Source: Gammaproteobacteria bacterium RIFCSPHIGHO2_02_FULL_42_13
Lineage (GTDB): Bacteria; Pseudomonadota; Gammaproteobacteria; UBA12402
Length of the DNA: 12,252 bases
Assembly (NCBI GenBank): GCA_001801405.1
Contig: MGXQ01000032.1
Coordinates: 1 to 12,252, forward strand
Direction: 5' to 3'
Shown: piece by piece, positions 1-6,222 of the stretch
How positions within the stretch are numbered: position 1 is the stretch's first letter
Layout of the letters: each line of letters begins with the position of its first letter
Translations under genes and position numbers: made by a program
Notes under the pieces: generated by a model
The model's input: the letters and a program-made list of their open reading frames with translations, nothing else
Database searches by the model: none
What the model was told of the DNA's origin: nothing

Positions 1-17
1 CCCTCTGGTCGCCGTTC

Positions 18-79
18 GCGCGGGTTTCCCGCGCAGGCGAAATCAATTAAGGAAACAATCTCGGCCGCTTGCGGCCGAG
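18..79. terminator. Two adjacent GC-rich hairpins, possible bidirectional terminator
   Basis: Positions 18-24 (GCGCGGG) pair with 28-34 (CCCGCGC) across a TTT loop, and outer arms 9-13 and 36-40 (TCGCC/GGCGA) can extend the fold. A second perfect inverted repeat, CTCGGCCGC (60-68) and GCGGCCGAG (71-79), follows. On the plus strand it is followed by TTGTTG and on the minus strand by ATTGTTTCC, so a U-tract is only partial either way. It lies just downstream of the broken methyltransferase gene on the minus strand and could also end a plus-strand gene lying to the left of the window. A REP-like intergenic repeat is the alternative. Confidence 0.4.
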
Positions 80-97
80 TTGTTGAAAAAACAATAT

Positions 98-630
98 TTA
101 TTTATCAGCAATTACTAACATTTCAAAGTCATGTAATGTAAGCCCATCATTTCTTGAATATGCTCCGAGCTTTGCTCCATAAATATCTATCTTTATAAAA
201 CCTACTGTTTTTAAAAGCCAGGTCAGTTCTGGTGGAATATAATATCTTTGATTAGCCTGTAATGTTCTCTCATTGCCAAATCCATCTTGCACGGTAACAA
301 TATTGTGTTCTCGAAAAGTCATCAAATCAAATCTGTTTTCTTTACACGCCGTATTCCCTTCGTTTTTATTTGCCTCATGAAATTTTTCTGTTGAATTATG
401 TAGTGAAAATAATCCATTTAAGGTTGTAAAAATAAATTTGCCATGCTGTTTCAAAGAAGCACGGTGTGTCGACCTGTTCCACATCCTATATCAATAATCT
501 TTAATGATTTGTTATATTTTATTTCTTTTTCAATAAAATCACATTCGCCAATAGTTCCTTGTGTATAGCTTTCTTGATCATATGTTTTTGCATAATTCTC
601 ATCATATAATGACTCATACCATTGTTTCAT
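98..630 (-). pseudogene. Class I SAM-dependent methyltransferase remnant with internal deletion and frameshift
   Basis: The gene begins at an ATG at 630, preceded on the minus strand by AAGGAG nine bases upstream, and encodes 59 residues ending at a stop at 451-453. This N-terminal part holds SAM motif I, DIGCGTGRH (residues 47-55). The C-terminal part continues in another frame, from about LKQHGKFIFTTLNG (near 450) to a stop at 98-100. It has the look of the last strands of the same fold: a KHGGKFIF-like strand, then a Tyr/Phe-rich substrate-binding tail. In intact relatives, motif I and the KHGGKF strand are separated by several dozen residues carrying motifs II and III. Here the two pieces abut, so an internal deletion plus frameshift is the simplest explanation. 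The 98-484 part alone is not a believable gene: its first residues read across motif I in the wrong frame. Substrate unknown. A sequencing error could explain the frame change but not the missing middle. Confidence 0.75.
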
Positions 631-803
631 AGCATCTTGCTCCTTAAATTTATAAGTTGTCTATAATAAAAATCCCCGTGGCAAGCTGCAGGGAAATCGC
701 TTCGCAGTGTAAATGGAAAATAGGTAAAAGGCAAATGTTTGTCGTAACTATATGAAAATCAAATGTTTATGTAATCCGGCGTAACATCATCTAATCTAGT
801 GCG
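631..803. other. Non-coding stretch without recognised content
   Basis: AT-rich DNA upstream of the methyltransferase remnant. Apart from that gene's Shine-Dalgarno near 640-645, I see no convincing gene, promoter or RNA. It leads into the repeat-filled stretch 804-1086. Confidence 0.4.
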
Positions 804-891
804 GTAGGTTGGGCTAAATAAAATGTAGGTTGGTGCTGAGCGAAGCGAAGCCCAACGGGAATAGTTTGTTGGGCCTCACGGCCCAACCTAC
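804..891. repeat. Nested inverted repeat with GAGCGAAGCGAA loop
   Basis: GTAGGTTGGGC (804-814) is perfectly complementary to GCCCAACCTAC (881-891). Inside, a partial second copy GTAGGTTGG (825-833) starts a hairpin in which GTTGG-GC (829-836, one bulged T) pairs with GCCCAAC (850-856) around a TGAGCGAAGCGAA loop. GTTGGGC (868-874) can pair with either 850-856 or 881-887. The set can therefore fold in several mutually exclusive ways. The AGCGAAGCGAA loop core recurs at 2067-2077 with an unrelated stem. This looks like a dispersed intergenic palindrome family. Confidence 0.7.
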
Positions 892-925
892 GTTCTGAGA
901 TTGTCTGGCGATGGTTAGGGACGCT

Positions 926-1086
926 GTCATCCCCGGGATTTTGCGAAGCAAAATAGCCGGGGATCCATAGATCAATAAGTCCAATATCGGAAAATTTAAT
1001 TTTATTGAAGTTAATTTAGGAATGGATCCCCGACAAATGTTTCCGCCTCGCTATTGCTTCGGCGGAAAAGCATTTTCGGGGATGAC
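926..1086. repeat. Two-hairpin palindromic repeat, GTCATCCCCG caps (copy 1)
   Basis: The outer ends GTCATCCCCG (926-935) and CGGGGATGAC (1077-1086) are perfect inverted repeats. The inner ends CGGGGATCCA (958-967) and TGGATCCCCG (1023-1032) are also perfect inverted repeats of each other. The left hairpin contains ATTTTGC/GCAAAAT (938-944, 948-954). The right hairpin contains AAATG/CATTT and TTCCGCC/GGCGGAA (1041-1047, 1061-1067). A 55-nt AT-rich spacer separates them. The same architecture with different hairpin interiors occurs at 6101-6196. It may be a MITE-like or REP-like element; no coding capacity. Confidence 0.75.
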
Positions 1087-1168
1087 GCCGCGCGGGCATA
1101 AAAATAAAGCGTAGTAAGTTTGAGCCTGAATGTCCAGTGCCAATAATAAAAAATGGTTGCATATTTTA

Positions 1169-1921
1169 TTAATATTGAGGTTTCTTTGCTTTAACAATTG
1201 TCATATGCATGTCATCAAAGATATCATTATCAAAAATTTCAATGTGATGTATTTCTTTATAATGTGATGGTGCCATATGATAACATTGAATGATAGCGGT
1301 TTTATTTTCTTCAGAAATGGCGCCATGGTTAATCCATCGGTTGATCGATTCTTTCGTAATATATGGGTGAATTTCAATGTCTTTAAAACCAGCTGTTTGA
1401 AGCATTTTTTGTATGGTATCATATGAAAGATAATTTTTTCTCACGGGCTCTCTCAATGCCTGAATTTTAAAGGTAATTTTTTTATCTTCTTCAGTTTCTT
1501 CGGGGTAACTTGTTAAATGAGCTAACACAGTAACGCCGCCGGGCTTTAATATACGATAGATTTGTTTTAAAGTCTCATCAAGCTCGGCAAATTGTAACCC
1601 TTGACGACAAACACAAATATCAAAACTATTATCTGGCAGAGAAATATTTTCTATCTTTGAAATGATTAAAGTATCAAGTTGATCTTTCGCTTGTTGAACC
1701 ATACTTTCACAAATATCAACACCCACAATTTTTTTTACGTTGCCATGGAATTGTTTGGCAATCAAGCCTGTTCCTGTTGCAACATCTAATACAGTGGAAT
1801 TTTCATTGGCTTCTGAAAGTTGGTAAATCTTTTGAATAAACATTTTATCAGTCACCCATGCCGATGAAGCATTATATTTTGGCGATCGATTTATGAAATA
1901 TGTTAAGACGCTGTTTTCCAT
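1169..1921 (-). CDS. Class I SAM-dependent methyltransferase, UbiE/Coq5-like
   Basis: A 250-residue cytosolic protein with a Rossmann-fold methyltransferase domain. Motif I is VLDVATGTG (44-52), the acidic residue after strand 2 is in VGVDICESM (67-73), motif II/III lies around LPDNSFDICVCRQGLQF (95-111), and the typical RILKPGGVTVLAHLT strand is at 123-137. This is the Methyltransf_11 pattern of UbiE-type enzymes, but the substrate cannot be read from sequence. I chose the ATG at 1921 because GGGAG sits six bases upstream on the minus strand; a TTG four codons earlier lies within that site. It stands alone between repeats, on the same strand as coaX with 195 bases between them, so co-transcription is uncertain. 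A ubiquinone-type C-methyltransferase is unlikely to be exact because the tail beyond residue 140 is divergent. Confidence 0.8.
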   Translation of the reverse strand: MENSVLTYFINRSPKYNASSAWVTDKMFIQKIYQLSEANENSTVLDVATGTGLIAKQFHGNVKKIVGVDICESMVQQAKDQLDTLIISKIENISLPDNSFDICVCRQGLQFAELDETLKQIYRILKPGGVTVLAHLTSYPEETEEDKKITFKIQALREPVRKNYLSYDTIQKMLQTAGFKDIEIHPYITKESINRWINHGAISEENKTAIIQCYHMAPSHYKEIHHIEIFDNDIFDDMHMTIVKAKKPQY

Positions 1922-2053
1922 GATGTCTCCCAATTATTGATTTGGCTTTTTTTACCGGCCCATGTCTTACTGGATTATAGTGAATATAATGCACATGCGC
2001 CAGAATTTTCCAATATGAAATAAGTCTGAAGGAGGGATCAAGTTTCCAGTAAC

Positions 2054-2088
2054 GTAGCCTGGGTGAAGCGAAGCGAAACCCAGGCTAC
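2054..2088. repeat. Perfect 11-bp stem-loop with GAAGCGAAGCGAA loop
   Basis: GTAGCCTGGGT (2054-2064) pairs perfectly with ACCCAGGCTAC (2078-2088) around a 13-nt loop. The loop shares AGCGAAGCGAA with the hairpin at 839-849 although the stems differ. It lies 28 bases beyond the coaX stop codon but has no U-tract on either strand, so an intrinsic terminator is doubtful. A dispersed repeat is more likely. Confidence 0.7.
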
Positions 2089-2116
2089 ACTTGCTGAATA
2101 GTTGCCATCAATTTAA

Positions 2117-2893
2117 TTATGCATTCAACAATAACGCCAAATACAAGCCATATAATACCAAATCTGGTTCGATCACCGTAAAAATCTTTTCATCCGCAAA
2201 CAAATACGCAAAACCACCCGTGCCAATAATGACAGGATCTTGGTCACAACATAGATCTTGCTTAATTCTACTAATGATCTCATGAATCGCGCCCAAATGC
2301 CCATAATATAATCCTGACTGAATACATTCATGTGTATTACGACCAACAATATCATTGGGCCGCTTAATCTCCACTTGAAATAATTTTGAGGTACTTGCGC
2401 GCAATGATTCCATCGCGACACGCAAACCTGGCAAAAATACAGCGCCTAAAAATTCTTTTTTCGCGTTCGTAACCGCAAATGTCGTCACTGTTCCAAAATC
2501 GACAACGACAATTGGTTTGCTAGGAAATCGATATGTCGCCGCAATAACGCCCGAAATTAAATCAGCGCCCACCTCTGCGGGTGCCGCTGTTTTTATTTTG
2601 ATGCCCGTTTTAACGCCGATCTGTAAAATAAACGGCTCTATATCAAAATATTTTTTACAAGCCGCATGCAAAGAATAATCGAGTTGTGGCACAACTGAAC
2701 AAATGGCAATTTTTTTTATATCTGGAATGGTAATATTGTTTTCGCGTAATACACTTTTTAAAAACAATCCCAACTCATCTGATGTCGTCGTATTTCGAGT
2801 ATCATATCGAAAACGAAAGACAATTCTGTCGTTTTCAAAAACACCCCCGAAAATATTTGAATTACCGACATCTAAACACAATATATAACTCAT
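2117..2893 (-). CDS. coaX: Type III pantothenate kinase
   Basis: CoaX phosphorylates pantothenate to 4'-phosphopantothenate with ATP, the first step of coenzyme A synthesis, and acts in the cytosol as a dimer. The 258-residue length fits the family (about 255). Actin-like-fold motifs appear in order: the phosphate-1 loop DVGNSN (8-13), GAD (109-111) in the substrate region, phosphate-2 VVDFGTVTTF (130-139), the LPGL loop (154-157), GRNT (184-187) and the adenosine-motif TGG (225-227). One departure is GADL where many members have GADR; the catalytic Asp111 is kept. The start is ATG 2893, with only a weak AAGG upstream. It diverges from the phosphohydrolase at 3020 across a 126-bp shared promoter region. 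The frequent partner birA is not in the window. Confidence 0.93.
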   Translation of the reverse strand: MSYILCLDVGNSNIFGGVFENDRIVFRFRYDTRNTTTSDELGLFLKSVLRENNITIPDIKKIAICSVVPQLDYSLHAACKKYFDIEPFILQIGVKTGIKIKTAAPAEVGADLISGVIAATYRFPSKPIVVVDFGTVTTFAVTNAKKEFLGAVFLPGLRVAMESLRASTSKLFQVEIKRPNDIVGRNTHECIQSGLYYGHLGAIHEIISRIKQDLCCDQDPVIIGTGGFAYLFADEKIFTVIEPDLVLYGLYLALLLNA

Positions 2894-2960
2894 CGTTATT
2901 GCGCCTTATTTTGACTAAATGACATCGACAACAATTTTATCGAATAAACGCAAAAAATAC

Positions 2961-2989
2961 TAGGCAAAATCGCATTCCACTAATATAAT
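2961..2989 (+). promoter_or_regulatory. Putative sigma-70 promoter for the secreted phosphohydrolase
   Basis: A perfect TATAAT at 2984-2989 lies 17 bases after TAGGCA (2961-2966; four of six consensus positions). The start codon at 3020 is 30 bases further on, with AGGAG at the right spacing before it. Confidence 0.5.
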
Positions 2990-3019
2990 GGTGCCAAATA
3001 AACAACAGGAGCCACGATA

Positions 3020-4492
3020 ATGACGCCAAAAAATCTGATCCGTCTCTTATGCTTTTTATTGATCAGCCTGTCCGCTGCCCCGCTGTTCGCTAAAACAATC
3101 CATATCTTATATTTTAATGACTTTCACGGCCAAGTCACCGAAGACAATAAAAATCCTGGCATGGAAAAATTTGCAAGCGTCGTTAAGGCCCAAGAAAAAA
3201 AATATCCAAATTATATTTTGGTTGCCGGTGGCGATAATTATCAAGGCAGCATCATATCAAATTTAACATATGGCGAACCCGTCAACGCCATGATGAACTA
3301 TTTAAATGTCTCCGCATCTGCTGTTGGCAATCACGATTTTGATTGGACGATGAAATGGTTTCCGACTTGGCAACAACAAGGCCATTTTGCTTATCTTGCC
3401 GCTAATATATTCACACAAAAAACGCATCAGCCTGTCAACTTCGCCAAGCCCTATATTATTGTGAACAGAGACGGAATCAAAATTGCTATTATTGGACTCT
3501 CTACCACCGAAACACCTTTCACAACAATACACACCAATGTCGCCAATTTAGAATTTCAAACAGCTGAAAAAGCTGCTCAAGGCTGGATTGATTATTTAAA
3601 TTCCGGTCGCGATAAAGCGGGCAAACCCGATGCCATCATCGCACTCACCCACATCGCCTCAAAACAAACAAACGGAGAAATCAAAGGTAAAGAGATCTCG
3701 AGTTTAATCAAAAATACCAAGGGTTTTGATGCGATTTTAAGTGCGCACAGCCATCAACCCGTCGCCGGTAAATTAGATAATATGCCGATATTACAAGCAT
3801 ACGCTTATGGCCGTGATTTAGGCGATTTGATCTTAACATTCAACGCACAAAATAAGCTCGTTAAAGTCACACCAACATTAACCCAAATTTATAAACACAA
3901 AAAAAATATTAAGCTCGATCCCCAAATGACAAAAGTCTACAACCAATATTATGACAAATTTAAACAACAAATGTCTGTCGAAATTGGTGAAGCAACGCGC
4001 ACATTACAAGCTGAAAAAAAAGGGGAGCGTTCTCCTCTCGGCCATTGGGTCTGTCAAGTTATAAAAGAACAAACAGGCGCGCAAATTACATTGCAAAATG
4101 AGGGTTTTTTCCGTCATGATCTGATGAAAGGCCCGATAACGCTCGGCCGACTCTACCAACTTTTCCCCTTTGATAATACCGCCGTCGTTTTAAATATGAC
4201 CGGCCAAGATATCAAACAAGCCATCGAGCATGGATTAAATGATGATATGATTGACGCCACACAATATGCGGGCATGTCATTTGAACAGAAGAACAAAAAA
4301 GTAATATCGATGATGCTCGATGATGGCACGCCGATAAAAATGGATCAATACTATACCGTTGCAACAAGTAATTTTATGCAAGGCAATGGCGATGGTTATC
4401 AATTTTCGACGATGAAACAAGTATCCGTGCATCCCAAAATCATTCGCGACATCATTGAAGATTATATTAAAGCGAAGAAGCAGATTCCTTAA
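3020..4492 (+). CDS. Secreted 5'-nucleotidase / 2',3'-cyclic phosphodiesterase family protein (UshA-like)
   Basis: A 490-residue binuclear metallophosphatase expected to hydrolyse nucleotides or related phosphoesters outside the cytoplasm. Residues 1-24 form a Sec signal peptide (hydrophobic core LLCFLLISLSAA, probable cleavage after LFA). The catalytic domain shows the full metal-ligand series: NDFHG (33-37, D34 and H36), GGDN (70-73), GNHD (103-106), THI (H211) and AHSH (242-245). The C-terminal nucleotide-binding domain (about 320-490) has NEGFFR (360-365), ITLGRLYQLFPFDN (373-386) and NGDGY (456-460), matching the family's N-G-G-x-R and G-G-D-G-Y motifs with small changes. Shine-Dalgarno AGGAG is eight bases before ATG. 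The gene is monocistronic: the IS element begins 16 bases after its stop. UshA, CpdB or a more specific nucleotidase cannot be told apart here. Confidence 0.9.
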   Translation: MTPKNLIRLLCFLLISLSAAPLFAKTIHILYFNDFHGQVTEDNKNPGMEKFASVVKAQEKKYPNYILVAGGDNYQGSIISNLTYGEPVNAMMNYLNVSASAVGNHDFDWTMKWFPTWQQQGHFAYLAANIFTQKTHQPVNFAKPYIIVNRDGIKIAIIGLSTTETPFTTIHTNVANLEFQTAEKAAQGWIDYLNSGRDKAGKPDAIIALTHIASKQTNGEIKGKEISSLIKNTKGFDAILSAHSHQPVAGKLDNMPILQAYAYGRDLGDLILTFNAQNKLVKVTPTLTQIYKHKKNIKLDPQMTKVYNQYYDKFKQQMSVEIGEATRTLQAEKKGERSPLGHWVCQVIKEQTGAQITLQNEGFFRHDLMKGPITLGRLYQLFPFDNTAVVLNMTGQDIKQAIEHGLNDDMIDATQYAGMSFEQKNKKVISMMLDDGTPIKMDQYYTVATSNFMQGNGDGYQFSTMKQVSVHPKIIRDIIEDYIKAKKQIP

Positions 4493-4507
4493 ATTCCGCT
4501 TGATAAT

Positions 4508-4521
4508 CATTAGAAGGCTCC
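4508..4521 (+). repeat. Left subterminal inverted repeat of the IS1111-type element
   Basis: CATTAGAAGGCTCC is complementary to 6052-6065 with one mismatch. Its inner nine bases (4513-4521) also pair with 4570-4578 just before the transposase start. Confidence 0.75.
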
Positions 4522-4583
4522 CAAGAAACAAGCTTGGTGTAAACTAAGCTTGTTTCAATAACCCAAAAAGGAGCCTTCCGATG
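4513..4583 (+). promoter_or_regulatory. Leader hairpin enclosing the transposase Shine-Dalgarno
   Basis: GAAGGCTCC (4513-4521) pairs perfectly with GGAGCCTTC (4570-4578). Inside it an independent perfect 11-bp stem, GAAACAAGCTT/AAGCTTGTTTC (4525-4535, 4546-4556), closes a 10-nt loop. The GGAG of the Shine-Dalgarno AAGGAG (4568-4573) is within the right arm of the outer stem, and ATG follows at 4581. RNA reading in from the upstream phosphohydrolase would contain the whole structure and hide the ribosome site. A transcript starting inside the element would lack the left arm. Such protection from outside transcription is known for other insertion sequences; here it is inference. Confidence 0.6.
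4568..4583 (+). repeat. Internal copy of the right terminal repeat at the transposase start
   Basis: AAGGAGCCTTCCGATG (ending in the transposase ATG) matches 6050-6065 at 15 of 16 positions in the same orientation. The Shine-Dalgarno and start codon are thus made from a terminal-repeat-like sequence. Confidence 0.7.
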
Positions 4584-5594
4584 AAATTATATGGTGGAAT
4601 TGATTTACATTCAAATAATAGTTATGTGGTCATATTAGACGAAGAGGATCGAGTCGTGTACGAGAAACGTTTAGAAAATGATGCAGAGGAGATTTTAAGT
4701 GCTTTAACCCCTTATCAATCGAGTCTCGATGGGTTAGTCGTTGAATCCACTTATAATTGGTACTGGTTGGTGGATGCGTTGCAGGCTAAAAATTATACGG
4801 TTCATTTAGCCAATCCTGGTGCGGTCAGTGCCTATTCGGGTTTAAAATATAGCGATGATAAATCCGATGCCCGTTGGTTGGCTAAATTATTGAGGTTAAA
4901 TATTTTAGCGACAGGGTATATTTATCCAAAAGAACAACGCTCGTTGAGAGAAATGTTAAGACGTCGATTGGTATTGGTTCAAAATCAGACGCGACAAATT
5001 TTAAGTATCCAAGGATTGGGAGCACGTTATTTGAACCAGCATTGGTCTGGGGCTAAAATCAAAAAGAACGACAAGAAATGGTTAACGGCAATCTCTGATC
5101 CTTTGATACGACAATGTATGGAGAGTCATTATCAGATATTAAAATGTGTGCAAGCAGAGATTGAGCAACTCGAAAAAATCATTAAAAAAGAATTAAACCC
5201 TTCTGATGATTTTAAACGATTACAAAATATCCCTGGTGTAGGACCCATTTTAGCGATGACGATTTTATTAGAAACGGGAGAAATTAAACGCTTTCCCAGT
5301 GCGGGAAATTATAGTTCATATTGTCGCATGGTAAGAAGTATTTGTATCAGTAATGAAAAAAAGAAAGGAGAAAACAATCGAAAGAATGGAAATACGTATT
5401 TGAGTTGGGCTTTTACAGAAGCGGCGAATGTAGCGATACGAGTTTATAAACCGATTACACGATATTATCAGCGGAAGTTACAAAAACAGTTACGAGTGGT
5501 CGCATTGAAAACGATTGCGAATAAACTATCGAAAGCGAGTTATTTTATATTAAGAGATAAAGTGGAGTTTGATATGAAAAAATTATTTCCTTAG
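4581..5594 (+). CDS. IS110 family (IS1111 group) transposase, DEDD recombinase
   Basis: This 337-residue protein is the recombinase that excises and inserts the surrounding element; family members work with an RNA guide encoded in the element's non-coding end. The N-terminal RuvC-like DEDD domain shows GIDLHS (D8), VVEST (E55) and DDKSDARWLAKL (D93, D96). A helical linker (about 120-205) follows, then the Transposase_20 domain starting with LQNIPGVGPILAMTILLETGEIKRF (214-238) and ending with NGNTYLSWAFTEAANVA. The serine expected for strand cleavage is most likely S257 in ICISNEKKKG; relatives usually have Ser-Gly there, so Ser-Asn is a variation. Length is normal, with no frameshift. Shine-Dalgarno AAGGAG lies seven bases before ATG, inside a hairpin. 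Confidence 0.92.
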   Translation: MKLYGGIDLHSNNSYVVILDEEDRVVYEKRLENDAEEILSALTPYQSSLDGLVVESTYNWYWLVDALQAKNYTVHLANPGAVSAYSGLKYSDDKSDARWLAKLLRLNILATGYIYPKEQRSLREMLRRRLVLVQNQTRQILSIQGLGARYLNQHWSGAKIKKNDKKWLTAISDPLIRQCMESHYQILKCVQAEIEQLEKIIKKELNPSDDFKRLQNIPGVGPILAMTILLETGEIKRFPSAGNYSSYCRMVRSICISNEKKKGENNRKNGNTYLSWAFTEAANVAIRVYKPITRYYQRKLQKQLRVVALKTIANKLSKASYFILRDKVEFDMKKLFP

Positions 5595-5606
5595 GGAACC
5601 CGGTGT

Positions 5607-5675
5607 GGGTTGAATTGATCAAGCCCGTGGGATGACTGAGTAATTCATGTTCTTGATTGGCGATTGATTCAACCC
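5607..5675 (+). other. Long stem-loop just after the transposase gene
   Basis: GGGTTGAATTGATC (5607-5620) pairs with GATTGATTCAACCC (5662-5675) over 14 positions, two of them G-U. ATCAAG (5618-5623) could alternatively pair with CTTGAT (5652-5657). It could mark the end of the transposase mRNA or be the first domain of a longer structured RNA. Confidence 0.5.
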
Positions 5676-5677
5676 CT

Positions 5678-5704
5678 TTGATTAAGTGAGAGTTGTGTTA
5701 AAAT
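5678..5704 (+). promoter_or_regulatory. Possible promoter for the right-end RNA
   Basis: TTGATT (5678-5683) and TAAAAT (5699-5704) resemble -35 and -10 boxes, but the 15-nt spacing is short. A start near 5711 would coincide with the 5' side of the 10-bp stem at 5713-5722, which is the reason for listing it. Confidence 0.3.
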
Positions 5705-5710
5705 GGATTC

Positions 5711-5925
5711 GCCCATGCCGTGAACTGCTAAAAGACTGGAGGCTGGGGAAACCCAGTGAACCCTATATATTGTACGTACAACGTACGCTTGAATAGACAC
5801 GGCATGGCACTGATTATTTTCTGGGGAAACAAGTTGTTTCCAGGGGGAAGCCAATGTAACGGTATTGCCGCTACGGCCTACCTTGATCCTGATGGGTGTC
5901 TGGTGCGATTTCATCATTAAGAGGA
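5711..5925 (+). ncRNA. Candidate bridge RNA / seekRNA of the IS1111-type element
   Basis: This is the right non-coding end of the element, where IS1111-group elements encode their targeting RNA. CCATGCCGTG (5713-5722) pairs perfectly with CACGGCATGG (5798-5807), enclosing CTGGG-GAAA-CCCAG (5743-5756, a GNRA tetraloop) and GTACGT/ACGTAC (5772-5786). Further hairpins follow: GGAAAC/GTTTCC (5825-5841), and GGTA-GCCG/CGGC-TACC (5861-5882). Last comes an open loop held by TGATG/CATCA (5890-5894, 5912-5916). CTGATGGGTGTC (5889-5900), at the start of that loop, is identical to the element's right junction at 6060-6071. A minus-strand reading frame across the region (5669-5917) has no ribosome site and is better explained as a by-product of the RNA. 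Exact ends and processing are unknown. Confidence 0.5.
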
Positions 5926-6051
5926 ATCAGCATCGATAGAAAATTAAGGCGCGTATTCGAACAGAGCGACCACAAGATCAAATAATAAAAATGAGATCTC
6001 TTCTTTTGAGTCTGAAAAAAAGAGGAATAAACGTTCTGTGGCTATTGACAA
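5926..6051 (+). other. Right end of the IS between the RNA candidate and the terminal repeat
   Basis: No gene seen. CTCTTCTTTT (5998-6007) can pair with AAAAAAAGAG (6015-6024) with one mismatch; it may act as a weak transcription stop for the RNA upstream. Confidence 0.3.
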
Positions 6052-6065
6052 GGAGCCTTCTGATG
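6052..6065 (+). repeat. Right subterminal inverted repeat of the IS1111-type element
   Basis: GGAGCCTTCTGATG is the reverse complement of 4508-4521 with one mismatch and matches the internal copy at 4570-4583 with one mismatch. The sequence just outside runs GGTGTCATTCCGG, the cap of the palindromic repeat that follows. Confidence 0.75.
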
Positions 6066-6068
6066 GGT

Positions 6069-6214
6069 GTCATTCCGGATGTTGCTGCGCCAGCAGTCAC
6101 GTCATTCCGGAATTCCGCCGCAGGCGGAATTCCGGAATCCAGAAATATATTCCCTGGATCCCGGATAAATCTGCTACGCAGATTTTCCGGGATGACGGGA
6201 AAAAGTGGATCCCG
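6069..6214. repeat. Two-hairpin palindromic repeat, GTCATTCCGG caps (copy 2) with partial copies on both sides
   Basis: The core is 6101-6196. GTCATTCCGG (6101-6110) and CCGGAATCCA (6132-6141) flank AATTCCGCC/GGCGGAATT (6111-6119, 6123-6131). TGGATCCCGG (6155-6164) and CCGGGATGAC (6187-6196) flank AAATCTGC/GCAGATTT (6167-6174, 6178-6185). Another GTCATTCCGG half with its own small hairpin TGCTG/CAGCA lies at 6069-6100, and a lone TGGATCCCG at 6206-6214. The cap and inner motifs match copy 1 at 926-1086 while the hairpin interiors differ. It ends nine bases from the dksA stop codon, so its hairpins may help end dksA transcription. Confidence 0.75.
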
Positions 6215-6222
6215 AATTACCT

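Larger units (their letters stand above)
4508..6065 (+). mobile_element. IS1111-type insertion sequence (IS110 family), apparently complete
   Basis: The ends are defined by CATTAGAAGGCTCC (4508-4521) and GGAGCCTTCTGATG (6052-6065), an inverted pair matching at 13 of 14 positions. Inside lie one DEDD transposase gene (4581-5594), a short left end (73 nt) and a long structured right end (about 470 nt). A short left and long right non-coding end is the layout of the IS1111 branch of IS110, whose inverted repeats are subterminal, so true ends may lie a few bases outside. No target duplication is expected or seen. It separates the phosphohydrolase gene from dksA. The intact transposase and near-perfect repeats suggest recent activity. 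Confidence 0.8.

Noticed and set aside
98..484. Intact small gene of 128 codons
   Set aside because: Its first residues read SAM motif I in the wrong frame; it is the C-terminal part of the broken methyltransferase gene.
804..1086. CRISPR-like array
   Set aside because: The repeated units are inverted and unevenly spaced, with no direct repeats of constant spacing and no cas genes.
2054..2088. Intrinsic terminator of coaX
   Set aside because: The stem is strong but no U-tract follows on either strand; the shared loop with another site points to a dispersed repeat.
5669..5917. Minus-strand reading frame of 82 codons in the right end of the IS element
   Set aside because: No Shine-Dalgarno before its start and no recognisable family; it covers the base-paired stems of the candidate RNA, which explain the sequence better.
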